A stretch of DNA of 64,000 nt from Cudoniella acicularis (lineage: Eukaryota > Ascomycota > Leotiomycetes > Helotiales > Helotiaceae), in contig JAAMPI010000042.1 in NCBI GenBank assembly GCA_013054445.1, forward strand, positions 20,444 through 84,443, in the 5' to 3' direction. The notes under the pieces were generated by a model that did not search any database, was not told the DNA's origin, and saw only the letters and a list, made by a program, of their open reading frames with translations. Below, one piece after another: positions 33,231-45,082 of the stretch. A program made the position numbers and the translations under genes. Position 1 is the stretch's first letter, and each line of letters begins with the position of its first letter.

Positions 33231-34719
33231 ATACGTCTTGAACACATACCCCTCCGTCTTCTCTATGCTGCGTTTCACGAGATCTAATCGCTGCACAAGA
33301 ATGGTACGCATGACTGTCATGTACCATGTAAGATTTTATGTATGACCAAAAGTAGCGGTCTGATATAGCATATTATGCAAGCTTTTCCACGGGAAAGCCG
33401 AATCAACTGTATTCTTAAAATCGCAAGTGGTTACAACTATGCACGTTGAGCTTTTCATACCTTTTCGACCTACAACTGGTGCCCGTTGTAAGATCGTGTA
33501 AATTGATGCCCCAAGTATCGAAAATGAAACTAAATTATGGGCTTATCTTTTATCGCTTTACTTTCAATACCTTCTCATAATAACGGGGTATTTTTTACTT
33601 GAGGCCTTGTGGGTGAATACCAATTCCTTAATACCTATTATTAAAGAGGTTTGAAGTAGGAAGCATTTCGCGTAGAGCAGAGATCTGGGCTCACCCACAG
33701 CCTCACAAACTCTCGCTCAAGACGTTTTTTTTTATTTTTGAGAATGAAAAGGCATGGGCCGAAATAACACACATAACATAACGCTTCGATTTGAACATTT
33801 CATTTTCAATCATTACTACTTCGGACCTCAAAAGGTCGGGAAATACCAAGTTTTTTGCCACTCAACCCAGCTTTTTCAAACTTCACAAGATTCAGATTCA
33901 TGCTATGAAATTACTGATAATCCATTTACAAACATCTTTTCAGCTAACATATTTTATTTCAAAAATACCTTCAACTCCGCGGAGAAGCCGAATGCAATTA
34001 TGCAAGTGATCCAATTTGTACTTCCCTTCCCATCTACAGTGCGTACTGGCCGGTAACACAAGAGACTGACTGACACGTTTCCGCTACCACCGACTCGGGT
34101 CATCCAGGCATCCTGCCGCCGTGTCTCTGCAGAGCGTCGTCCCAAGCAACGCCGAATCGCTGATCCCCTCCTTTTCGAGTTCACCTAACTGCAGCGGAGC
34201 CCAAACCTTATCGTAATAAGGGTGTGCGAGTCACATCCTGATTGAGCCACAAGCATGCGAACGTGTTACGTTTCAAATGTTCAGCCGTCTCGTACCTTAT
34301 CCAGTAAAAAACAACTCCACATGGGAAGAAATCCAACGTTCCACGACCCTAGTATTTGTTCCAAAAATATAATTGCAGTAATTGCAGATAGATTTTGGGG
34401 TTATATTCGTCTAAATATTCACCGCAACATGATATCTGAGTCCGAGTCCATAGAGTTGGGAATCAACCTGTATGCCCATCCAGTTCCTTGTTATTTGATC
34501 CGTGTGTAATATTCCCCATCCCGTGCCGAGTTCCTGTTCTTACAATTCGTGAAAACGTACAAGAGTAGAATAACGCCTTTAAGCGAATGGTATCATGTAC
34601 ACAATAAATTATGTACCTGCAAAATTCCGAAGATGAGTGTCATATCATGGCAGCTTGCGCCTATTGTGATGTGAGCTCGATAAGATGATACTGAGTTCGA
34701 ACGAGTGAGATATTTGTGT
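33231..34719. other. Convergent intergenic region
   Basis: About 1.5 kb between the 3' ends of uL2m and the Zn(II)2Cys6 gene. Short plus-strand ORFs at 33754-34056 and 34255-34509 have no recognisable content. AT-rich around 33520-33650. No gene supported. Confidence 0.55.
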
Positions 34720-37700
34720 TCAAGATCCGCCTTCCCAACCGATATCCCTACAAAGTGATTAGCCATATATCGTCATTTTGACGAAACCGCCCGAAGACTC
34801 ACATTGGATCCATAGATCCAAGCCCCATTAGCTGCCTGAATACACCCTCGCCCACAGGTGTCAATCCCGTGGTTTGATTACTCATTTCCCACCCTGCTGG
34901 GACATCAAATGATCTGCCAGGCGTCTCCGGCATAGTGAAAGTATTATCTGGAGTCAGGCCTGTTGTTGGAATGGTGCTGTAGTCTGGGTTTGAGGGGAAG
35001 AATGAGCCCATGATCCGATGCTCACCAACTGGGTTACGATTGTTATTTGATGATGCCGGGCTTGTTTCGTAAGAAGTTCCGCCTGAGTTATTTTGCCCAG
35101 ACTGCAGATTCGAACGTGAATCTGAAGGTGTCGTGGAACTTGGCGTCGGTCGATTGGAAGCAGAATTTGCCGTATCCGGAGACAAACCGCTATCAGCACC
35201 GTTGTTGCTGCTCTCGCTGTTGATATAACTAGAGCTATTGGTCACGCCATCCGCATAATGTCCCAAGGGAACAGTGGCAATTGCCAGCCCTTGCAGAGTG
35301 CGTTGAACATCTTGTTGACCATCAATCCCGCGCCCGCGATTCACATTTTGATTGGACTCAAAAGACATCCAGTTTGTATCCTTTATCGAGTCATTGCGAG
35401 GGTTCGTCGACTCAGCCGGAGATGGGTTGCCGTCACCAGGACTTGCCCCAATTGGACTAGCATTTTCCTCCTCTGAGATGTTCATAAACATACATTCATT
35501 ACGGCCACGTGGAAGCCCGTTGTTAACAGATCGCGGAGCCCCGCCCAGATTGGGCATCTTTGCACTTGATAATCCGAGCTTGAAAGTGTTAGAATACAAC
35601 TGTAAGACGAAATTTCAGAGAGCATTTATTACTCACATTATCATCACTGTAAGCGAATACTGATTTGAATTTTGGGTTGCGCATGCCGAGGCCTTCCAAA
35701 TCCACATCCAATTGCACCAAGAATGATTCAGTCAGGGGATTTTTCCGCTTTAGAGCATTCATAGCGGAGAGAAGAAAGCGTAATGAATCTCCTGTTTGGC
35801 TATCGTCCGGCCGACTTTTAAGATATTGGACAAAAACGCGCGCTGAAACATACAAACAGAACGAAATAAATGGGTTCATCTATATTAAATTAGAAAGACT
35901 CATATTATGGGGAGACCGGTACTCACAGCTGATAAATCCATGTGAGAAATCATACGCATAATACTTGCAATTTCATTCGCTGCTGTGATGCATCTGACTT
36001 TGCTTTCGGCACTAATCGATGCTGGGAGACGATTTTTCTCCGACTTATATATTGCTGCTTGGTGTAAACAGATAGTTGAAGTATGTATGTTCATATTTGT
36101 GAAAACGATATTAGGATTAGATAGGCCACTGGGTAATTTTAGGTGGGATGGCAAAGATAAGGATGTGTTGAGAAGGATGTTATCCATTTGTCTGTGGCGT
36201 TTCCAAAATTCGCCATTGAGGTCGTTATCTCGGTCTTCGGCGTCAGGACGATGGAGGTGTATAAGGTTCCGACCGAACAAGCATGCCATTAAGACCACGC
36301 CCGCAAATGGAGATAGATTGCATGCACCTGACGGAGTCATGGCTTCCGAGAGGGATTGTGTCTTTTCTGCTTTGTTCATCTCGAAAGCCTCATCTGAAGC
36401 CGGAAGATTTGACAGAATATCTTTCTCGTCGATAGTCATTGGCCATCCAGTTCCAATGCTAGCATATCGATCCTCGCAAAAGGCCATCCAAAAGGTCCTG
36501 CGCCTCTCCTCTCTCTCTGCCCAATCACGAGGCGGCGGAAGACACTGTTTAACATCTAGACCGGTCCCATCCAGTTTATGCAAACTCATCCTATAGAATC
36601 TTAGCGGAAAAGTTTATATTCATCAAGAAAGGAATACTAACATCTGGCACATTCGAATGGCAGAACCAGTACTCATCCATGCCCTTGGGAAGTACATCAT
36701 CTTGAATTCGTACGTGGCTAGGAGAACATGGGTCTGAGCATGCGCGACCGATATCATGTGCTCCCCATGACCCTTCAGATAATCCAACTCAACGTATTTC
36801 CGAGCGCGTTGGTAAAAGTGCTCTTTGAGATCTCCGAACTTGTCAACTACGGATGCAGCAAGAGTCCACATGGCGTATCGCAATGCGACTGGTGGCCGCT
36901 GAGTAGGGGCTCTGGCAAAACTATTAGCACATTTCCTCGGGAGTTGTGAATAAGCACTCATAAAAGTGCGCTTTAGTAATTATTATTGGCAGAGAGCTCG
37001 TGCTTCACCTCTCATATAAGTTTGAGGGTTCACGCAAATGGAAAGGGCAGAAACATATATTCGACACAGAGCAAAATAATGACAAGGCTTACAAGTTCAT
37101 TGCCGCCAGATACCTGTACTTGTGTATCATTGGTAGTGAAGGGTGGATTTTGTCGAAGAAGATTTGATGCCTGTATTCCGCCATGAGGTTCTGTCTCATT
37201 TACTCAAGGAGGGGTCACATACAATTCTTCAATCGTCTCCTCAGGGGGAAGCGGTTCCTCCAACCCCAACCCAATCATTTCCCAAGTGAAAGTACTGTCA
37301 TCTATACCCATTCCCATATTAATATCAGCCGTAAATGTAAGATCATCCATCGGAGGCTGTTGAGGGGAGTCGCCATTGAATCCCCATCGCTCGGCGCTAA
37401 CACCGTTCACTATCCCAATAGGAGGATTTGGAACGCGAAAATCGGATGTAGGAAGAGATCGAGGTCCAACCCCACTAAGGCTATTTTGTGTGAACGAAGT
37501 TTGTGAAGTATCTGTGGTTGCAGGGACTGGGTCTTGAGTTTTCAGCAATGTTTCCACTTGTTCTGGATACGATTTGCTGTTAGCATTATTCGAAAGTCTA
37601 GAGGAACGCTTGGAAACCGACTTAGTCTTTCTTCTAGAGCCTTCACATAGCCTCGTTTCGGACCAGACTTCCTCCTCACCTCATCGTACGCGCAGCTGTG

Positions 37701-37949
37701 CCCCAATCTTGTACATGTCGAACAACTTGGCTTCGTCCCATCGCATTTCAGCTTCCTCTTTCTGCAAATTATGCAAGCGATCCTTTTGGGCTTGGGAACA
37801 GTTGAATCTCCTCCACTTCCAGCATCTGCCGCGGCCGAGTTTGCGTCGCCAGTGGGACTTCTGTCTCTTTTATTGCGTCCGCTGCTGCCCGTAGGCCGAG
37901 ATAGGTCGTTGAAATAGCTTTCTGGAGGGGTATTGGAGGCCGACGACAT
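34720..37949 (-). CDS. Zn(II)2Cys6 transcription factor with fungal-specific TF domain
   Basis: Fungal binuclear-cluster regulator; target genes unknown. Eight exons: 37949-37622, 37562-37223, 37170-37093, 36911-36642, 36590-35927, 35879-35637, 35599-34803 and 34747-34720; 2748 nt, 915 aa. The cluster is near residues 58-85 (ACIICRKRKLKCDGTKPSCSTC), followed by a short coiled coil (LEERLKQVETLLK) that is only completed across intron 1, whose donor is an unusual GTCGGT. The middle domain has FFDKIHPSLPMIHKYRYLAAM, ALRYAMWTLAAS, CLPPPRDWAEREERRRTFWMAF and RYASIGTGWPMTIDE. The C-terminal third is Ser/Asn/Pro-rich. A 28-nt last exon replaces an apparent stop after GSMDPM with DIGWEGGS. The acceptor of exon 7 could also be 12 nt downstream-shifted variants; frame is unaffected. 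Confidence 0.9.
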
Positions 37950-39253
37950 GTTGGTGGCCGGGTCGCCTTGGGCGTCGTCTCTAAGTCTTCTTTTTCAATT
38001 GCGCTTCTTGTCTACTAATCTGCGTCGTTCTGGTACAGAATGGGAGTGAAATGAGTTGCAATGCTGAGGGTTCACTGATACTGGTTTAATCGATGTGGAA
38101 ACCGCGCCGCTCGCAAGCTCCGCCTGTCACAGCGGGAGCAGTAGTGCTAGATGCAATGGCCTCTTTGACTCGCGTCGTCGCAGGCGGAAAGGGCTTTGTT
38201 TCCTGAGGGTAATGGAGGATTGCAACACGCCCTTTTCTAGCACACATACATTCGATCAGCTAGTATTGAGCGTTTGTTGAATCTGAGGAATTCCTCAGGT
38301 GTCTGGTCCAGTAATCAACCTTGCAAGTTACCTCAAGCGAAGGATGCGGGACAAACGCAATAGAGAAGAATCGGTGCAGTGTGAGCTAGTCTGATAGTGG
38401 CCGTGTTTACGGCGCGTCCGTAGTTCTAAGGTCCCGATGACCTTATGATTTTCACCTGCGATCAAAGGACAATTGCTTGGTGCAATACTCGTATGCCCAA
38501 GGCACCAGCGACTTCGACGTTTGATTCCGTAAGCTAGTGGGACACGACACCAGTTGATGGCTCGCGTCGTGCATCAACCTGGTCGATTAAACGCTTTAAA
38601 CTCCCCTTGCTCCTTGCTCAGCCCTCAGCCTTGCCGTGTGAGCAACTGATTACCAATCATGAAGCGGTGTGCCACCAGGTGTGCTCCTTTGATATTTGGA
38701 GTCGGCGTAATAATTAGGCCGACAGTGAAGCCACATCGCAAACGAGCAGTTTGAAGCTTCCAGTGATGACGTTCTCGCCACGACGCATGGCCTGCCTCAA
38801 AGCGCCTCTCTTGTGACACTCGTTGCTTTTCCTTTGACGTCCCGCATACGTCCGTAAAACTTTAATTCAACGAACCCTCGGGCTGAACGTTCATAGCGAT
38901 GCTTGAAGTGCACGTGAAACATATCTGCATCACACAACACTCGGCCCGGATTTGGCTCACAGTCAAACTCCCGGGTCAACGTACTGAGAACTCACCGTAG
39001 GAGTAAAATAATCCAGTTACACTTCAGCGGAAATTTGGGACACATGTTCTATTTACTACAATAGTTACGAGTTCCTGTTCTACTGTGATGTGACCGCCCT
39101 TAGGAGAACCGAGACCGAGTAGGATAAAGCAGTCAAACCAAAGTCAGAAATGAGCCGTCATGGAAGACAACCCCCCCCCCAAGCAACTCCTATAGTTGGT
39201 TCAGTGCTCTGTATGTTGAAATCCTGAAGCAACGGTATAGGATACTAGGATAT
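37950..39253. other. Intergenic region
   Basis: About 1.3 kb between the start of the Zn(II)2Cys6 gene and the 3' end of the THO subunit gene. Contains a long C homopolymer of about ten at 39171-39180. ORFs of 60-64 codons only, none recognisable. Confidence 0.6.
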
Positions 39254-40796
39254 CTATTTTCTTTCCGGGTCAACTCCAAGAATCTTTAACGAGCCCAAGT
39301 CTGTGTATGCTAGACAATACCGTGTCGGGTGCCACGCGACTACTGGACAGGGGCCAACTGTCTTGATGGAGTGTACATATTCCCCGGTCTCTGCGTGTGC
39401 AATTTCCAGTCCCATGCCTTCATCACTGCCACCAACAATATAACTTCCATCAAAGCTGAAGCTTATACTTTTGACCGGGCCCACCATATCTATCAATGTT
39501 CGCTGGCAATGCCAATCTTTCGTGTCCCACAGGGCTATAATCGAGTCTGATCCACCAGTTGCAAGAAAGCGCGCTGTGGGCTGCATCTCAATCGATAAGC
39601 ATGCAGATGTATGACCTAAAAGAGCACCGCAAAGTTAGTAACGATCGAGCTTTGCTCTATGAAAGGATATACAGGGAGTTTGAGGGCCATAAATAGATGC
39701 TTAAAAACTGCTAATGAACTTCGAGGAAGCAACCAGAACTCGTTAAACTGAGGTACGTGAAGGGATTTAGATCTTACCATTGAGTGTAAATGGTACTGAT
39801 GGATCATAACTGGTATGCAAAATCGGGCTGAAGTCTGGATAGGAAAGAATCGTGACTCGACCTTCACCAGTTGTCAAGAAGATTTTTTGGCCGCTATGGC
39901 AGAAGCAGATCTGATTGGTCTGAATAGTTTGTTGATGAGAAGCAAGAGCAGTTGATTGGGTTGGAGACAGAACATAAATATTATCAGCCTGCCAAAGGTC
40001 AATATAGATTCTGAAGTAGTGGGTATAAGAATAGACAAGGAGGGGTGAGGGCCAGAAGCATGAGTGGTTGAGGAACAATTGTGATTCGGCGTATAAAGGG
40101 GAATTTATACCTTATTGCCAACAACGAGAGTTTCCCCGTCAGGAGCCCAAGCCAATGTAAACGCATCACCAAGGCCCTTGATCTCGTTGATGACTGCTTT
40201 TGTCCTTACATCCCAGAACTTAACAACACCATCACTCGACACACTACACAACTCAGCATCTTTCACAGGGTTAAATGCCACTTTCTCAATGCCTGCAGTA
40301 TGGCCTTTAAGCTCTGTAGAATATCGCACATTTGGCCGATCAGGGTTCCAGCTACCAATTTGTTAGTGTTAGATTATAGAAGAAGACGTGCAGACGTCTA
40401 TGAGCAGATCTAGCTGAGAGCTTACACACGAAGAGTTCTGTCTGATGCGCCCGCGGCTATTAATGTGCCTATGGGGTTCCATGCTATTGTCTTCAAGCTA
40501 GAAGTCATTGTTAGCATAAGTATCTCGTCTAGGCAGGTGTTCAAAAGTCTCTTGAGACTAACGTTGTCCTGCGACAAACTCTGGCCAAAGAAATTGCCAG
40601 TAAAGAAAAAGTCAATATAATGAATTCTGCGTTTCAAGGCTGAAAAGGACAAGATAACTATTCAGAGCAAGTAAACGTACCCATGCGAGCTGGCTCCACG
40701 AGAGGAAGGATCATGATAATTTTGTGTCCGAAGGGTTCCAAGGTGGGTAGAGAAACCCTCTTTTCTTATGCTTTGACGTTGTCGAGGAGGGGCCAT
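39254..40796 (-). CDS. THO complex WD40 subunit (Tex1/THOC3)
   Basis: WD40 subunit of the TREX/THO complex, which couples transcription to mRNA export. Exons: 40796-40681, 40497-40426, 40351-40111, 39988-39778 and 39615-39254; 1002 nt, 333 aa, the expected size. Blades visible: IAWNPIGTLIAAGASDRTLRVWN, YSTELKGHTAGIEKVAFNP and SVSSDGVVKFWDVRTK, FTLAWAPDGETLVVGNK, FLATGGSDSIIALWDTKDW, ISFSFDGSYIVGGSDEG. NVRYSTELKGHT and the ending VDPERK fit THOC3 rather than a generic WD40 protein. Intron 1 is long (183 nt) and has stops in frame with exon 1, so it must be removed. Confidence 0.9.
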
Positions 40797-41233
40797 GATG
40801 GTAAATAGCGCGTCTTGAGTGAAGGTTTGTGTTACCGTGTGTCCAACTTGTGATCTTTTAGTGTAACAGCAAGAGGACCTGAAAAAGAAAAGACAATCTC
40901 AGCAGTTCTGCAGGGGCGATAACTGCTGGGTACTGACCCAATAGTCTCCCTAATTTAAAGCATTGCAATTGTGGAAGGCAAAACGTGATTGAAAGACATT
41001 CTCCAGATACGCGCAACTCGCTTCGGGTCTTGCCTCTCATGGCTGCAGCTTCGCTTCGAGACATCGGGACACCAGACGACGGCTCTGCAACGGTCCCCAA
41101 ATATTTCATCGCGGTTGCTGTAGCATTTCACTCCACAATGCTCTAACTGAGCCCAATCTTTCTTGCGCAGCTTTTGTGCCAATTCGCGGGCATGCGACCA
41201 TACGAATGAGGTAGCAAACAGCGTTGCGCAGTC
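40797..41233. other. Divergent promoter region
   Basis: 437 bp between the THO subunit gene (-) and RIC1 (+). A minus-strand frame of 75-83 codons crosses it but has no recognisable content. Presumably holds both promoters and 5' UTRs. Confidence 0.55.
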
Positions 41234-44200
41234 ATGTACTGGCCGATTGGAGCTCCAAAGATATATGCAGCGAGCAACACCAAAACGGCAACAAATCGCA
41301 TTTACGAACTCGAAGATGACGTCGAATCTCGAGAGACCACTGAAGGCAGCGGATCTCTACTTGACGCGCCAAGTGCTGGATCAAGGGACAAGCAAGAAGA
41401 AGACTTCGGCACCCCCATCTCGACGCCTATAACACCCATCACCCCAGGTATTAAGCCTGTTGAGCATGATTTCCAGCGGGAACAGCCTTCACGGCCGGCA
41501 GAGACTAACAGCCCGATTTCTAGGTCTGCAGAAAAGGACCCTCTTCTTGCTTTGAGGATTTCGCGGACTGGACATCTGTTTGCTGTAATCACAGCCACCT
41601 CTTTGACCATTTGGCAAACGAAGGTAAGGTAAACCACATAATTGCTTGCTTAGGGTCTGATAATTAACCTAAAATAGCCCACAGCAATCTTAGCAGTCGT
41701 GGTACGTTCCAGCAAATCTCTAAATACTTACGGCTCGAATGTCTCGCTCCTCGTCCGACCCGATTCCGCCATTTTTGTCGTTCAAACAACCCATGGATAT
41801 TTGATTACATATACTTTAGCAACAGACCCGGATGCTAGAGTGTACAGACCACATTTTTCGAGTCATACAAGCGGACAAACTCGGAGACATAGCAATTTTA
41901 GCGGCGCTAGAAGTCAAGGGGGCGACAGGATTCTCTGGGGGGCAGGAGAGGGGGGAGGTGTTCGGGAAGTCAGCGTGCGCTTTCGAATGGTTATAAAAGT
42001 TGATGCCGGCATAGGGAAAGCGTTGGCTCTAGACGAAGAGCTTGTTGTCGCAACTCAGAGACCTGCAGCAGTACAATGCATAAGGTGGACTCCAGATACT
42101 GCTGGAAATCAAACGAGCACAGAACTTTTCAATCGTATGGAATGGCTACCAAAGAAGTCGAATGTTACGGAAATGATTCATGACAGACCCATGAATTTGT
42201 CCTGCTGGGTCACCAGTGACGGAAAGGCATATGCCGTACAAAGGTTGCAACCCAAAACAGGTGATTCGCCTCAGAAACTATTTCGGGGATACTGTTTTCA
42301 TACCCCTCGATCCTCCGAATTCAATGCGATCAAGGCCGCTATCAATGCTAGGTTTTCCCTCATAGCCGTTGGGTGCTCTGACGGCTCCATCCAAGTCTAC
42401 ACGGCGAGAGACTACGTTGGCAATATTCCTGCTTCACACATACATAGACTTTCTGTGTCAAGCCATTCATCAGGCGCCCTAACAAGTTTGAGTTACTCTC
42501 CGGACGGCTACTGTCTGTTTGCGGGTTATGAGAACGGCTGGGCAACATGGAGCGTGTTCGGAAAATCAGGGGCTACAAGTTTTGGTATTGACAAGAAAAT
42601 TACTGAAGACCATGAAGAAGGTTGGCTCGACGGTGTAAGAGAAGTGGCATGGCTTGGTGGAGGTTCGGAAGTCTTGATCATTGGTAAACAAGATGATCGT
42701 ATCTGGACTCTGGAAATGGCTCGAAGTGCTGTCACGGGGTGCTATACTTCAGCCAATATATCTCGGACATTACTTCAAACAACGTCGAATATTATGGTCT
42801 ATCGTGGCTACGATTTGCCAGATCTCACTTCGATATCAGCAGAATCCTCTTTATGGCACAGCGCACAGGTTCCTTCGAGCTACCTTGTGGATCAATGGCC
42901 TATACGATGTTCAGTAATATCCGCCGATGGTAGGTATGTTGCGGTTGCTGGACGCCGTGGGCTAGCACACTATAGTATACATAGTGGTCGATGGAAAACC
43001 TTTGTCAATGAGAATATGGAGAATGAATTCCAGGTTCGGGGAGGAATGTGCTGGTACCAGCATATCTTAATTGCTGCAGTCGAAGCTGGAGATTCCTTTG
43101 AACTGCGTCTTTACTCGCGCGAGGCAGCTCTTGATAATTCTCTGGTACTTCACATCCAAGCATTACCGGCACCAGTTGTTCTCGTGGCTCCTTCCGGCGA
43201 AGATTCATTGCTTGTCTACACATACGACAATCTGCTCTACCACTACATCATCACAGCAACATCAGACTCCGTGAAACTAATCCAAGTCGGTCAGATCGCA
43301 TTTCACGGTATCGTAAGGTCGCCTGCACGGGTGAGAGGCTTGAGTTGGATTTTACCGGATGAGCAGCTCCTCGAAGGGGACCCGTCACAAGATGTTGCTG
43401 TCGCTACCGTTTTATTTCTCGTTGATGGTAAACTTGTTCTTCTTCAGCCATCACTAAACGAGGAGCGTAAACTTAAGTATGATATGCGTGTAATTGCTCA
43501 AAACGTGGAGTTTTATGCACTTATGAGAGATCTACCATTTGCTAGCCCGCCTCGAGGTCCCGAAAGTATTCCCGACGGCTTCAGTGGGGACCAGAGTGTG
43601 GACGAAGGAACTGGCCTTAGGGATTCCCTTTGGCTATTCGAAGGCAATGACATGAAGGTGTGGACAGATGTTCAAGATGTTCTCCGCTCAGCCCCTGCAG
43701 AACTAGCAAGAGAGTTGCCTCCTATGGTGACAATATCCGTCGACTTCTATCCTCTATCCGTCTTACTTGGGAAAGGGATTCTCCTTGGTCTTGAGCCTGA
43801 GCTTGTTCAACGTCGTGACGTAAATTTTGCATTTTTCAGATTCACGATTAGGGTAAGTGTCTTTCACCAAGAACATGAACTTTGCTAACGCCCAGCAGAC
43901 TCATTTGTTCATTCCCCAGATACTCCGTTTTCACTTATCCAGATTCGACTCCTCTGCCGCCTTGCATCTCGCTCACCAATATCAGCACCTAGAGTATTTT
44001 GCCCACTCGCTCGAAATCTTGCTTCACAACGTTCTCGACGAAGAAGTCGACACATCGCCCTCACCAGAGAATGCTCTTCTGCCAGGTGTCCTTTCATTTC
44101 TCTCTTCCTTTCCCCAATACCTTGATATTGTCGTTCAATGTACACGCAAAACGGAAGTGCGGTCATGGCGTACCCTTTTCACATATTTACCACCACCACA

Positions 44201-44645
44201 AGAACTTTTTGAGGAGTCATTGCAAAGAGGATCCTTGAAAACAGCAGGCGGATACCTGCTCATTTTACATACCTTTGAAGAATTGAGCTCCAGCTCCGAA
44301 CAGTTGGTTCGATTGCTGTCGAGAGCCAAAGATGAGGGTGATTGGGAACTATGTAAAGAACTCGCAAGATTTCTGACAGCCTTGGACGAATCTGGAGCGA
44401 CTTTGATTGAGGCCTTAGAGATGGTGAATCTTCGAAGTCCGAATGACGAGCGACAAACGAGCAGTTTTATGTTTGAAGGTTCAAGACTGAAAGTTCCACG
44501 ACCGAAACGAGGTTCCCTACAAAACACGAATGGCAATCTCAACAACGAAAGTGGGCAAAGCTCGAATAGTAGTGGCCATAGCCCTCGGAGCTTAGGCACG
44601 GGTGTTTCGGCGGATTATTTCTCTCCACATAGGGGTGAAGCCTGA
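41234..44645 (+). CDS. RIC1: Ric1, subunit of the Ric1-Rgp1 exchange factor
   Basis: With Rgp1, Ric1 acts as nucleotide exchange factor for the Golgi Rab Ypt6/Rab6 and supports endosome-to-Golgi retrieval. Exons: 41234-41623, 41678-43852 and 43899-44645 (acceptor could be 43896); 3312 nt, 1103 aa. The start MYWPIGAPKIYA is the typical Ric1 opening. WD-like N-terminal half: ALRISRTGHLFAVITATSLTIWQTK, FSLIAVGCSDGSIQVYTARDY, LSYSPDGYCLFAGYENGWATWSVFG. The C-terminal RIC1 domain begins near DSLWLFEGNDMKVW and crosses the last intron into RFHLSRFDSSAALHLAHQYQHLEYFAHSLEILLHNVLDEE. The tail is Ser/Asn-rich. No defects. Confidence 0.94.
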
Positions 44646-45082
44646 CACTAAACTGGATGTCGGGACTCGGGCGTACACGGCGTTCTGGTAGCATATGGTT
44701 GGGATCGGAGCCCAAGTTTGAATATATAGTTCTACTTGCCCTTATATTCTCAGGGGTCTCCGAAATAAGTGCATAATCTGGATACATTCTCCCAGGTACT
44801 ACTAGACTTAGGGGTTTGTTATGAAATAAAAGTAATTCGTAACCTAGCCCGCTGAGTGAGACTCCTTCATGAGTGCAACCGAAAAGTAGTTCAGGAGGCA
44901 AGCCCCTAGAACTTGCTGCCTAAGGCCATCAGTACCCCTCCGACGTGAATCTCGCTTCCCGCCCAAAGCCTCATCATCAAAACCTCAACGCCAGCCTCGG
45001 GGATCTTTACACAAACACCAACAAACAACGTTGCCGATACACTGGCAAGTGCCGCCCGAGCACTTGCTAAAGGGCGACGCGC
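44646..45082. other. Intergenic region
   Basis: 437 bp between RIC1 and the casein kinase 2 beta gene, both on the plus strand; holds the RIC1 3' UTR and the next promoter. No specific site recognised. Confidence 0.55.

Noticed and set aside
34799..34801. TGA as the end of the Zn(II)2Cys6 factor
   Set aside because: It lies within a GTGAGT donor, and splicing to a further exon gives a sensible in-frame tail.
41302..41637. 111-codon minus-strand frame
   Set aside because: Antisense to the first exon of RIC1, no domain.
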